This document shows, piece after piece, positions 36,363-47,420 of a stretch of DNA of 64,000 bases. The stretch's first letter is position 1, and each line of letters opens with the position of its first letter. This stretch comes from Diphasiastrum complanatum. Its lineage: Eukaryota > Streptophyta > Lycopodiopsida > Lycopodiales > Lycopodiaceae. The notes under the pieces were generated by a model. It searched no databases, was not told where the DNA came from, and saw only the letters and a list, made by a program, of their open reading frames with translations. A program made the translations under genes and the position numbers. The stretch is from positions 27,829,192 through 27,893,191 of the forward strand of contig CM055097.1 of the NCBI GenBank assembly GCA_029204225.1, read 5' to 3'.

Positions 36363-38739
36363 TTATTGGATTGGTGGTCCCATACCAATCGACGCCTTTT
36401 TGTCATGGATCTTTTGTGCTTCTTGGAGACGAGACTGTTGTTGTTGAGAGTGGTAGATTGTCGTGTCGATGCCCTCCATCATTTGCCACCGTAATTTGTT
36501 AAGAAAGGACATGGGTTTGTAATAATGGAGCATACCTTGGAGAAAGTTATGGGTTTTCCATAGCTCCACCATATCAACGTGCAGGGCGGAAGTGAGTGCA
36601 GCGCGATAATAGAGCCTGTGTCATCTTGCGTGCGCAAGGGTTTATTGATATCAAGGGCGATTGGGGGTAACCCTCGATCCCAAAAATCTGTGAGTTTTGC
36701 CAGAAATGCCACCAGGCCGCAATTATCTGCAAAATATTTGACATCGCGATCAGGATTGCCATGGTGCTTCTAGTAGAATACTCGACAGTTGGTGACCATG
36801 TCTTCGGCTAAGTTGCCGATATCCATGCCTGTGAGTTTAGACCAAAAGATTCTATTTTTGACCTTGGTGGCAGGAAACGGTTCTCGCCTTGCTACTGGAT
36901 AGTAATAAGGATTGGTGCGCATGTAGGAGGGAGCTTCGAGATACCGTGCCATTGAGGTCTTATTTTGTAGGAAGAGCTGATGACACCAGGGAGGTTGTGG
37001 ATCCAGGAGTTTGACTGCTGCTTTATGTGTCTGACACTGGTCCAAATCTGGCAGTATGTAGCCACCTCGATCTTTCGTTGTTGAATACTTCTTTGCAAAC
37101 TCTTGAGAGACGCGCAACTCCTTGCTTGGTTCTGTGGGCGTGATTTTGTGCCGGATGGTTGGTGCTTCTGAGGCAATCTCGTGTTCGGTTTGTGGATTGC
37201 GAGAGAGGAGGCGAGGGGTTAGCTTCTGCAATTCTTTGTGACTCAGGAAAAAATTGTCGTGGAATGAAGGTGGGGTTAGTGGTGTCGAGAGGGTTAGAAG
37301 CGGTGGAAAGAAAAAGATAATGTTGGGAGCTGGTACTCCCAGAGCCCAATGGATTGGTTGGTGTTTGAGCTCCTTGCCCCAGGGGTTGGCCTTGAAATGC
37401 GGAGCCTTGAGTTGCAAGAGGAGGCTGTTGGAATCCTGCTCCATCTCCACAATCTGGTCCATCAAAGTGGTGTCCCGAATCATGGAATTGTGCATGCTCT
37501 GCATGAACCGACGGGGTCGTCTGGGCAGCAGCCTTTAAGCGTTCTTCCAGGGTGGCTATGTGCTGGTTTAGGGCCTCGACGGAAGCAATGTATGATTGTT
37601 GTAATTTTGTGGCTTTCAGCTTTTGGGCCAGCGTTTGATAGGCCACCACTGGAATGGCAGTTCCCTCAAGAATAGCTGGTGGTGCGAAGTCGTTGAAGTC
37701 CACCATTTCCAACTGTTCCTTCATACCGAAACGTGCTGCTTGTGAATCTGCTATAGCCTCATCCTTTTTGGCTTTGAGGGTATCGATGGTTTGCTGCATG
37801 TTGGATACCTTCAATTGGAGCTGGTTTTGGAGGTGGAGTAGCATTTGCTGTTGTTGTTGATTATGATTTTTTAGGTTCTGGATCTGCAGTTGTTGTTGTT
37901 TGTTTTCCTCCTCCAGCCTTGCTTTTTCTTTTTGCAGGCCTCCCGTTGCACCATCGTCGAATTGCCGCCTAATATACTGTCCTCCTAGGGTGCCGAATAG
38001 ATTGTATTGGAGCTTCACCAACCATACCGCGTTTTGGATTGCAAGGGGTAGTTGCTCCCAAGGACCAATGTCAGGGAGGGTGCGTGTGTAGGTAGGATAC
38101 GAAATTGGGTTAAATGGTAGAAAATCAAGAGCAGGGCTAGACAGAGGTGTATGAAAGGCAGGTGGGGGTGATTGTGGATTGAGGGGTGGGGAGATACTGC
38201 GTGGCGAATATTGTTGGATTGGGTGAATGGTGACAATGGTTGATGGAAGTGCAGTTAGTATTTGTAATGCAAAATCATCTACATTGACTGTGGAGTCAAG
38301 TAGGGTGGAGATTTGTACAGGTGAGGGCTTTTGTGAAAGTGTGGAAGTGAAGCCCATGTTGAGAGTTAGTGAGGGTGTGGAGGTGGTAGTAAATGGTGGG
38401 GGTGGTGGTGGGAGTGTGAGAGCAAGTGATGGAGAGGAGATTGTCTGTGTGGACGGAATCAAGGCCATACGATCAAAGCCGGAAGTGCCTGCCGTTCCGG
38501 AGCTGTCTGCTATTGCTGCTACTTCTTGTCGGCGTTGTTGGACAGTAAGGCCGCCTACTGGTCTAGGACCTCCTTTGGGACCTGAGATGGTTTAAGGCTC
38601 CCTCCGGATTCAGCATATTCCACCCCGATGTTGCTGGATAGAATGTCATGTGGAACATCGACTTCTGTGCTGATTGCCTTCCCTTTTTGCTTCTTAGTAG
38701 GTGGCGCTGGTGAGACCGGGTCTGCTGTCGGTTGGGGGG
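36363..38739 (-). pseudogene. Gypsy-1 aORF C-terminal two thirds (right arm copy)
   Basis: Read on the minus strand, the frame at 38468-37023 stays open for 481 codons. It covers the Pro/Thr-rich region, the coiled coil (with CAG where the left copy has TAG) and the Gln/Ser linker. A frameshift near 37200 moves into the frame ending at 36770 (…AEDMVTNCRVFY-TAG), and the last domain continues to 36363. This copy is less broken than the left one and shows the intended reading through the coiled coil. It starts at the same C-run where its N-terminal part (29263-30150) stops. Confidence 0.8.
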
Positions 38740-38740
38740 C

Positions 38741-38932
38741 TGTATTAATTTTATGAACGTAGATCAGTAGTAACTGACTACTCTCTGGAGGATTGTAGGA
38801 GTGTTTCAGCTAGCAGTGCCCAGCAACACATCTGAATTCCATCCGAATATTGAAAGAGAGTCGCGACTATTTTGTGAATTTTTTCTCCCCTAGATTCATT
38901 ACACGTATCAGAGCATCTCACGATTCTCATCA
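38741..38932 (+). repeat. 3' end of a Copia-5 LTR
   Basis: This matches the last 190 bases of the LTR at 26511-27206 and ends at the same ...ATTCTCATCA. It is probably the surviving tip of the Copia-5 3' LTR. Unrelated sequence starts at 38933 (TAGACAACC). Confidence 0.85.
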
Positions 38933-38989
38933 TAGACAACCACTATAATGACAACATCCTCGAACATTCCTTTCCTAGGTATCACTCGT

Positions 38990-39600
38990 TTTCAAACGAA
39001 TGAGCCATCCAAGTACAGACTTTGCATTGCTGTAAGTACATGTGCAATAAAATTGCCAAAGTTGTTCACAGAATATGAAACAAACTTGGCATGATCTGTA
39101 TGCGCTCTTCTATTTTTGAGGCAGCATGCGGCGTTCTCATAATGGATATGGTAGCCATCCTCCCAGTCGACATATAAATCCCAGAGTTCTGGATATGATG
39201 CATCGATATCTTGAAGCAGGTTCTCTCTGTCGAACCTTGCAAAATTTGGCTCTTCCTTGGGCTTATACAAATCAAATTGGCATCGTCTTCACCAATAATC
39301 AATTTGTGACTTGTAATAATAAAAAAAGTCTAATTCCTTCTATTTTAAGTAATCTAATGCATATAATAATGTACATCCTATATATAACTCTACACTTTCG
39401 AAAGGAATCACAAAAAAATTTCCTTGCAAAATTGCCCAACAAAGGCACCCTTTCTGCTCCTTGTTGAGTCTATTCCAAAGGACTAAAAAATCTGTTTCCT
39501 CCCATGGGGTTTCCCAATCTGCCCAGGAATAACCCATTACGTCTAGCAAAAAAAAATATCCCACACACCATTGCAACTCAAGAGTTAAATTGCAGCGGCA
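38990..39600 (-). pseudogene. Possible downstream part of Gypsy-2 3' ORF
   Basis: Two minus-strand open frames (39576-39340 and 39270-38992) lie downstream of the Gypsy-2 ORF. The second contains FARFDRENLLQDIDASYPEL, then AKFVSYSVNNFGNFIAHVL. Its pattern K-F/Y...F-x-A-x-L is weakly reminiscent of VKYFADNCGLVAFLAKL in the Gypsy-1 aORF. I do not recognise a family. Whether these frames belong to Gypsy-2 is inferred from orientation and position only. Confidence 0.3.
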
Positions 39601-39639
39601 GCCAAATATGAACCAAAAATTCTAAATTTGTGCTCAAGT

Positions 39640-40806
39640 ACCTTGTCCGTCTTTTTAGACTTGGTTGCACGGGTTCTTTTGGATTTTTGAGCTGAGCTAA
39701 GAGCTTTGTCATTTTTTTTTTCATATCTTCGTTTTCCCCCTACATTTTGGCAATTTCAACTCGTACCCCTATTTCACAGCATCTGTATTTCAAAGATACA
39801 ATATTATTTGTCGGCTCTCAGAAGATACAGTTGACAACCAGTCCGGTGTATCTAGCTCTAGTGTCACATCCTTTTGTTCTGCGTCTGCTTGTGTACAATT
39901 GTATCGTCATCAGCAGTAGCAGTGGTGGTGGTGATATCCATAGTAGAAGCAGCAGATGGTTGAATGGCTTCAACCTGGACTCATTCAATTCTGTAGTTGG
40001 CAACGTCTTGGTTGTCGTCATCGGTCATCTCTGTGTCTGCCATATCAGTATCAGAAGCAGCGTGTACTGAGTCCTATACAACTTGACTCGACCCTGCATC
40101 AGCTTGTTGATCGTCTGTTGTGACATCAATAATCTCTATTCCAGTGAGGTCCACTTGTTGTGGAGTTGTTAGTGTTGTCTTCCTCTTTTCCAGTAGCGCC
40201 AATTCTCCTAACATCAGAATATTGTAATGTATGCACAAGTGGGAGAGATGGGCCGTGTACGCTACATACTCACCATGTTTCATAGACCTGTGAAGGCCTT
40301 GAAAGCTATGGTAGCTAATCTGCTCACTCTTGATGGCTCTCATCGTAATTGCTAACGGAGATCGTTGCATCTGCATCTGTCGGGAATAAAATCTGGTTGC
40401 AATACTTGTAGAAGTTCCAAAAGGCCGCTTCTGTAATCATAGAGATTTTATATCCCTTGCTCGGCATAAGGAAGTTTCCATGGAAGAGATTGGCTTCATC
40501 AATATACTCCCTTGATAGTGTTGGAGGTACTGAGTTGTCACTTGGTAAATGGAGAGCAGCAGCAAATATTGCCTCTAAGATATGCATCCTACTTTCACGA
40601 ACCTGTGTTGAGACTACAGAATCCGTGACCTCAATCATTCCTTGAACGAATTCATTACTAGCTTCGATCAGAATGGTTGACGAATCAATCTGTAAAGTAT
40701 AACCCAGTCTGCATCGATCAGCTAGCATCTAAAATTCTTCAAGGTGCATCTTGCTTCTCACCTTCCAGTCGACATTAGCTGGTATAGTGAAAGTAGTAGC
40801 AGCCAT
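39640..40806 (-). pseudogene. Gypsy-2 ORF downstream of integrase, unknown function
   Basis: It starts MAATTFTIPANVDWKV at 40806. After one in-frame TAG (40729-40731) the frame stays open to 40324 (LADRCRLGYTLQIDSS, HILEAIFAAALHLPSD, TEAAFWNFYKYCNQILFP). A frameshift near 40350 continues in 40376-40074 (SYHSFQGLHRSMKHGEYVAY, HLSHLCIHYNILMLGELALL). Downstream is an acidic Asp/Thr-rich stretch and, near 39690, a basic KKNDKALSSAQKSKRTRATK patch that looks like a nuclear localisation signal. It follows Gypsy-2 integrase in the same orientation, separated by about 550 bases, in the position of the Gypsy-1 aORF. No recognised domain. Confidence 0.5.
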
Positions 40807-41360
40807 CGCGCCGGATTGTAAGGAATTCAGCTTGATTGAATATAGATTGATAGTAAGTGATCGATTGCAATGGTAGCGTGCAATGGTAGCGTTTAGAAAG
40901 CAAGTAAGCAAACATGAAAACTTGAAAGCTTGATTGCAAACGTTGATGAGGTAAAGGAAAAGTGACGAGGAACTTGGAGTAAATAACAAAACGGTCAGAA
41001 AATGAGTACTAAAGATGGCACAAAGATTTATATGTACATGTGTCAATAGACAAGACGTCCGCCGTCATACAATAACTAAAAGTGATACTTCTAATTGGAG
41101 AAATAAATATAGTATCAATAGACCGACTATTTAATGCCATAAAATATTCCCCTATGATACCGAATGCTCGGAATAAAAAAATAAAAACGAACAATCGGAG
41201 TCGGAGTAGCTTATTTGATCTATCAGTCAACAAAATGAACGAACAAGTGGGATGTAACAAACATACAACGAATAGGTGAATGAATGAAAAATAAAAAACT
41301 TAAAAATTAAAATAAAATATAAACAATCAAAATAATTCAAAAATAAAATTTTTTATAAGT
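40807..41360 (-). other. Gypsy-2 non-coding stretch between integrase and 3' ORF
   Basis: An AT-rich stretch with no conserved protein, analogous in position to 18610-19230 of Gypsy-1. Confidence 0.5.
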
Positions 41361-41364
41361 AATA

Positions 41365-42660
41365 TTTCTTCACACGGGAACTGTTTACTCTCGTTGGCTG
41401 CAAATTTTCCTGTAGATCTACAAGTTGGAGGGACCCATTGTTGAAGATTTCAATTACTTTATATGGACCCATCCAACGAGTATGTAACTTTCCTGAAAAC
41501 TTGATATGACAATTATCGTACAAGAGCAAAGTCTCCCTTGCGCAAAATGACCTTTTTAATCAAAGTGTCAAAGCTCTTCTTTCGTCGCAAATGAGTCTTT
41601 GTCATATCGATCAAGGCTTGATTACGATTCTCCTCTAGCTTTTCGATCAATAAGAATATTTCCTTTAAGCTCGAGTGCTTGTCAGATCTAGATTTAATCT
41701 ATACATGATATGTCGGTACTTCAAACTCAATTGACAAAATCGGGTGCATGCCATAGACTAGATAAAACGGTGTTTGTTTTGTGGTCGCCTTCTCGACATT
41801 TCGATATGCCTATAGGACATATGGTAATTTCTGATCCCAATCAGATGCATGCGTTGTGGTGATCTTATTTAATCTTACACAAAATGCCATTGGCTCTTTC
41901 AGTCAAGTCATTAGCCTTCGAGTTGCACGGAGTTGTCTTCTGGTGTTTAATGATGAAGTGCTTGGTAAACAAATGTATTGTATCACTTAAAAAATATGTA
42001 CATCTGTCACTTACCAACTCCAACGAACAACCATAACGGGTTATAATATTTCAAAAGAAAAACTTTGCAACAGATTTGGCATCATTCCGCTTCGTTGCTT
42101 TTGCTTCAAGCATCTTAGTCGCATAGTCAGTCACTACAAGAATATAACTTCTTTTAGTATAACGAGTGACAGGCTTAATCGGTCCGACAAAGTCAATGCC
42201 CTATTTTTCAAATGGTGCAAGTGGAAGTATAGGCATAAGTGGCCAATACATTTAAGGAGTTGGTTTCCCAACTCGTTGACAAGGATCACAAGTTTTTACA
42301 AATGCCGCAATGTCTTTGTACATCATTGGCCACCAATATTTGGCATTTAAGATCTTCTTCACAGTATTAACAACTGCAAAGTGTCCACCTGCATCTTCTG
42401 AATGCAAAGCTCAAATTACCTTTTGAATATCGATCAATTCGAGACATCTATGAATCTCTTCATCAGATCCCATTTTATAAAGTTATTCTTTATCATATAC
42501 GGTCCAATCTTATGTTGAAAGACCGTCTTCTGTTCAAGATCAAAATGAGGAGGATAATTTTGATTATTAAGGTAGTCAATTATTTTCGGATAGAGAATGT
42601 TCAGTGGATACAAACATAATATTCTCGTCTGGAAATTCATCACTTAGGTTCTCGGCAACA
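41365..42660 (-). pseudogene. Gypsy-2 integrase
   Basis: Read on the minus strand, a linker (IIDYLNNQNYPPHFDLEQ, 42434-42643) leads to AKYWWPMMYKDIAAFVKTCDPCQRVGKP (about 42350-42260) with the CxxC of the zinc domain. Core residues are Asp in GIDFVGPI (about 42195), Asp in ELVSDRCTYF (about 42010) and Glu in LTERANG (about 41895). The C-terminus has QALIDMTKTHLRRKKSFDTL (about 41610-41560) and LHTRWMGPYKVIE with the GPY motif (about 41485-41455). It ends near 41365 without a chromodomain. Stops are scattered throughout. Confidence 0.88.
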
Positions 42661-42670
42661 GATCCTGTGT

Positions 42671-42935
42671 TTAAGCACGATAAATAATCTGCATTAGTGT
42701 GGTACTTGCCTTGTCATACCTCCACTTGATAATCAATTCTTGGAGCAACATCACCCATCTCACTATTCGGCCCGATAGATCTGGCTTATTCACTAAATGC
42801 TTGAGTGCATACTGGTCGATATGGAAGACAAAGAAATATCCCAACAAATAATGTCGAAACTTCTTCACTGAGAAAATCATTCCGAGTGCTTCACGCTCTA
42901 TAGCCGAATAGTTCTTTTCTGAGATATACAAGCGC
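42671..42935 (-). pseudogene. Gypsy-2 RNase H, C-terminal part
   Basis: On the minus strand LYISEKNYSAIEREALGMIF, KKFRHYLLGYFFVFHIDQYALKHLV and GRIVRWVMLLQE match the second half of gypsy RNase H. The upstream part is replaced at about 42935 by the LINE-type element. Confidence 0.85.
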
Positions 42936-42939
42936 TGGA

Positions 42940-44890
42940 CGTAAACCTCGAGCAGTGCAAAGAGCGTGTTGAAAAGCAAAATTGTCAGTCTCCACATGAG
43001 CCACTGAATCAAGAAGAAGAGGCTGGTCACCCTGCTGAAACCTGGAAACTAGTGCAGAGGCAACAAGAGCCCAACTTTTGAGAAAAGCAGCTGGTGCAAT
43101 GCAAGCAGTAGATACTAGGCCAACACCACCCGAGGAGGCATGAAAAGAAATTTGCCGCTTAGAAAACTGACCTTCACAAGTGTCAAAGGTTCCTGGTCTC
43201 AAAAGAAGACCAAATACGTTCCGTAAAGTATAATCAAAATCTAGAAGTAAGGATAATATGTCAGGTGAAGGAGAACGCAATGTAGAAGATAGCCAGGACG
43301 TTGATCAAAGCATTGAGTGAGAATTCCAAATGCAAACTGAGAATTTCCAAGCTTTGGCAACATATCATAATGACGAGCAAATCCATCCAAAGCTTCCCGC
43401 ATAAATGAAGTGACATAACCAGAAAAACCAATGGGAACACCCAATGCCTTAATGCCAAGCTGAGGAGTAATGAAACCTTTAGGTAAGGAGATATCTGCTG
43501 AAAGGCCTTTTGGCACCAAACAACGCACTTAGACCTATTCATTGTAAGCCCAATATAAGAAAGTTGCGCTGACAAATGCAAAAAAGCAGGGATGACTTCA
43601 CTAGCAGGCCCCACAATATGTGTATCATCCACAATAGAAGGGAACAAATAGGAGGAAAAATTTGTAGCTGTAGCATGCAATGCACAATAATGTGCCAAAG
43701 CAAAGAGATGATCACCTAAAGGATCCCCTTGTCAAGTTCCCTCAGTAGAAAAAATGTCGGTAACATCACCTGTACAAGAAGCATGACTAAAATATAAAGG
43801 AGAACTTTCAGAATAGAAGCGCCTTACAAAAGGAATGAGCATGGCAAGTGTATCATGAGCACCACGAAGTTCTTGAAAGATAGTCGCCCGAGAAACAGAG
43901 CTGAAAGCATTAGCAACAACAACTTGTGAAACTACCCAATCAAAATGAAAATCCAAAATAGCACGTAAAGCATGAAAGATTGTCTTACAACCACCAGGAT
44001 TAGCACACCCAAATTGAAACGGAAAAAAATGAGCATGAAATGCTTCTCGAAATTGGAAACAAAGTGCCCTTGCGACCCACCTATATAAACATTCACCCAC
44101 TACAATTGATCACACACCGCTAGAAGCTTTATCCAATGCTAAAAGACAAGCGACACCTAAAATATGAGCAACTGAAGGAGGGATCTGCCCAGATGCAATG
44201 AAGGAGCACACCTTGAAGAGAAGACAATCACGTAGATGCTCAAAAACCATTCCTGAAGGCCCACCAGCTAAGAGGCGAGAACTACCTTCTGCAAGTTGAA
44301 GACCAAAGTCAGGCTGAAAATCTTCCACAAATAAAGGAAGAGAATCATTGGCATGGGAATGAAGTCATTCTAATGTTTGAATAGTATCAAAAGGTGTTGC
44401 TGAAATTGAGGGAGCAAGGGCGCATGCAACCCGAGAAAATTCACCAGCTTGACCAAGCAAAAAACACGACGACGTAGACGACTATGAATAAGAATGGATC
44501 CTGAGTCTGAAACTGAAATAAACTCCTGTTTTGCCGCAAGTTGCATTGAAACGAAGAAAAAGTTCCTCTTGTAAATTTTGCCAGTCACCTAACATGAAAC
44601 GCCAAATTCTGTTACGAGTTTCTCGATGACCTGCTTCACCACCTCTAGGAGGAAGACACAAATATCAAAGGGAAAAGAGCAAAAAAGTATGCCAAGCAGC
44701 GATATCAGAAGGGTTGGTAGCAAAATGGGTCAAAGATAGTCGAACAGCTCTTTGAATGTCAAGGCGAAGGGCCATTGGAATGTGGCCATAAAGGCGGGGA
44801 TGAGGTAAACCAAGATAAAAGGAGCCCAAAAAATCAAGACTGTGAGCCCAAGCCCACGGGTGGAAAAAGCGGAGCAAGATGTGAAATTTG
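42940..44890 (-). pseudogene. LINE-type (non-LTR) reverse transcriptase
   Basis: The minus strand carries one RT polypeptide across several frames. An N-terminal region (HPRLYGHIPMALRLDIQRAV, 44760-44700) is followed by LLAGGPSGMVFEHLRDCLLF (about 44270) and ECLYRWVARALCFQFREAF (44095-44030). Motif A reads VVVANAFSSVSRA (43923-43890), with Val for the catalytic Asp. The segment QGDPLGDHLFALAHY is at about 43730, and motif C VDDTHIVGP (DD codons 43625-43630) is intact. The end is SSGGVGLVSTACIAPAAFL and HALCTARG (43140-42945). This RT type is an endonuclease-independent-looking scrap: I see no endonuclease or RNase H. It is broken by frameshifts and stops. Confidence 0.8.
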
Positions 44891-44993
44891 GGGTGTTTCT
44901 AAGAGGGAAGCTCGTTGTTGGAAGGCAGTACAAGGATTTTGATATCTGGAAAGGCCCGCACCATGCATATACCTCTTTTTGAGATCTAGTACA

Positions 44994-45036
<43 letters not shown>

Positions 45037-45590
45037 ATTGTTGATGATTCTTGCATAACTTCAATTTGTTGAAGAGCGGACACGAAATCATAGCAGAAGC
45101 GTGGAAGGAAGATGGCAATCAAAGCTTAACTATAGAGGAAGGAAGCCAGTGATCAGGAGCAAACCAAATAAAATCATCTTGAAGAAAGCAAATTGGATCA
45201 TGAATACTTCAAACCATATATCCTCAAATTGATGGATCGGTCTTTAGCCAACATCCCTACGCATGTTTGATTATGGAGACGAGGAATCTTATCAAGGAAC
45301 ACTTCATTAGAGGAGTTTTAAACTAGAAATACTCTATAAGAAATGCCACATAGAGTGCATTAGAGAAAATTTGAACACAAAAAGGGCCTTTCAAAAAGAT
45401 ACCTTTTATTTTTTTTCTCAAAAGTTTCTTCCACATGGTCCAATCAAAACACTCAAATTTGAAATCTACGTAACATAGCTCCTTCAAATTGATTTTCTTT
45501 TCTTTTTAAAAGAACTATAATTTTGCAGCAGGGGCAGCCCATAAATAAGCCATTTTATTTGTAATATAGTATGCAACTCAACAAAAAGCA
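44891..45590. other. No gene recognised; contains (CT)n microsatellite
   Basis: A CT dinucleotide run lies at 45000-45034. The remainder is AT-rich and shows no motif or coding potential that I can support. Confidence 0.6.
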
Positions 45591-45593
45591 GTG

Positions 45594-45905
45594 TAACTTT
45601 TGAACGACAACTTGGATTGAGACAATTATGGTGCCATTAGAAAGCCCTCAATGAGAGCTTTTCAATGACACCCAAATGACCCAGTTCCGAGCTATGGTGA
45701 AGAAGTTATGGCCAGTCAAACCAGTCAAGTGCGCTTGAAAGAGATATCGGGTTGACCAAGAGTTGACCAACCAAAACTTTGACTGGCCATAACTTCTTCA
45801 CCGTAGCTCAAAATTGGGTCATGTTGGATGTCGTTGAAAAGCTCTCGTCGAGGGATTTCTAATGGCACCATAATCGTCTCAATCTGAGTTGTCGTTCAAA
45901 CGTTA
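45594..45905. repeat. Fold-back inverted repeat, about 127-bp arms
   Basis: The left arm 45594-45720 (TAACTTTTGAACGACAAC to AAGTTATGGCCAGTCAAA) is an imperfect reverse complement of 45777-45905 (TTTGACTGGCCATAACTT to GTTGTCGTTCAAACGTTA). The loop is about 56 bases and contains the direct repeat GTTGACCAA. Transcription would give a long imperfect hairpin. No transposase and no clear target duplication are seen. Confidence 0.88.
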
Positions 45906-46184
45906 TGATTTTTTTCAATCACAGACTATACTACGCACATAATAGCTAATCATCGAAGACTGTGTGGGCAGGACTGCGGGCAGAAAAATATTTTATTTTA
46001 GTATTTTACATTGCCAAAAAATTGTCATCCTACATGGCAATCCTTATAGGGCCCTTTCCAAGGCCAAATTTTCTCTAATGAGAAAAAAATTCTAATTAAA
46101 TAAAACAATATTGTTTATTTGCTTGCTCACACCACTTCCAATGGTATAACTAGCTCGTCTACAGTTATGGTTAAGCAAACAATG

Positions 46185-46688
46185 AAAGATTTCAACTAGT
46201 TTAGTCAAAAATGCTATTTTTGTATATTTGGCAATTGAGGCCAATTTCATATTAGACTTAGCGTTTGACTTTTCAAAGTTAATTAGTCTAAATTTCATAT
46301 GAAGAAACACTTTTTGAAAGTGTGGTAAAGTTGGTAGTCGAGTTTGAGTAGATTCAAATTTGAATGTTGGGTACATTGAATCTAGACCCAAAGATAGTAG
46401 GATTTACATTTTGGAGGAAAAGGCAAGTGGCCAAATAGGGTTTGGACCTGTTATAAAAGGATGTAACTCGTGGAGAAGAAGATCTTCTCTCTTCTCTATC
46501 TCATTTCATGCTTATACATGGTTCTCTTGGGTTCTACTATTCATTGGTGCACTATACTTGTGATTGCTTGCAATTCTATGTGTAGAATAATCATTTTTAG
46601 ATCCACACGTGTGAAATATAGTAGATTTTTGGTTTTGTATGGACAACAAGTTCTTTTTATGTTTTGATGCAGTTTTGATCAAGTTCTA
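46185..46688 (+). repeat. Truncated LTR related to Copia-4
   Basis: It begins TGAAAGATTTCAACTAGTTTAG, like the Copia-4 LTR start. It shares the order AGTGGCCAA, then a CACACGTGTG palindrome (46604-46613), then TTTTGGTTTTGTATGGACAA. It is cut at 46689 by the Gypsy-4 LTR. Confidence 0.6.
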
Positions 46689-47405
46689 TGTTGGAAGTAT
46701 TTCTAGTTTACACGATGGCTAGCTCTACTTACAGGTGTAGTATAAGGATATAGAGATTTGTCCACTTTTTAAGTTTCTACAACAAGCTTCAACAGAATAC
46801 GAAAAAAATCAACATGAATGAGAACACTAAGGCTTTCCCAACTAGTGCCCGTAACAGAAATAAGCTAATTAATGACAACAATAAAATTCTTTGCTAAGAC
46901 AAACCCAACTAGCAAGATTACTAAATCCTACGTAACACCCAAAGGGAGATAATAAGAATTGCGGCTAAACAAAGCAATAAACACTTAAAACCATGCCACA
47001 ATTGAAGGCCAACGAAAGGAGGCCAGAGGAGGCCCGAGCACCTTCCCTCAAGCTATACACCTTCCGATGGGAACACAATAAAATGCAAGATAATCACACA
47101 ACTACTAACTTATGGGACTAATCTATTTCTAGCCTTTCTAGAACTTCTAACTTAGGAATTAGAACTTCAAAGTCCTTAACTTAGGAAAATTTAAGATAAA
47201 ATATTTCTAATCTTAAGTTTCCTAAGTCTAAGTTAATCTAAGTTTAAACTATTTTATTATCATTTAAGCTTCTACTCATGAACTTACAAAACACATGTCA
47301 TGGTTGAAGTTTATTGACAGATACTCATCGTGGTCTTACAAACACATGCCATGGAATTTTATTTATTTCTTTTTTATTTTCTCTGTGTTAGCACAGTTGC
47401 TAACA
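46689..47405 (-). repeat. Gypsy-4 3' LTR (Gypsy-1 family)
   Basis: The LTR is 717 bp on the minus strand, with ends matching the Gypsy-1 LTRs. It retains the extra bases found in the Gypsy-1 5' LTR but has lost about 100 bases elsewhere (around 47100). The polypurine tract follows as TTATCCCCCTCCTTA (47406-47420, complement). Confidence 0.9.
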
Positions 47406-47420
47406 TTATCCCCCTCCTTA

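Noticed and set aside
37023-38468. The 481-codon minus-strand frame as a host gene
   Set aside because: It is the central part of the Gypsy-1 aORF, next to a polypurine tract and LTR.
42940-44890. LINE-type RT as telomerase or a group II intron maturase
   Set aside because: Motif order and the VDDTHIVGP and GGPSGM blocks fit non-LTR retroelement RT; no maturase or telomerase-specific region is present.
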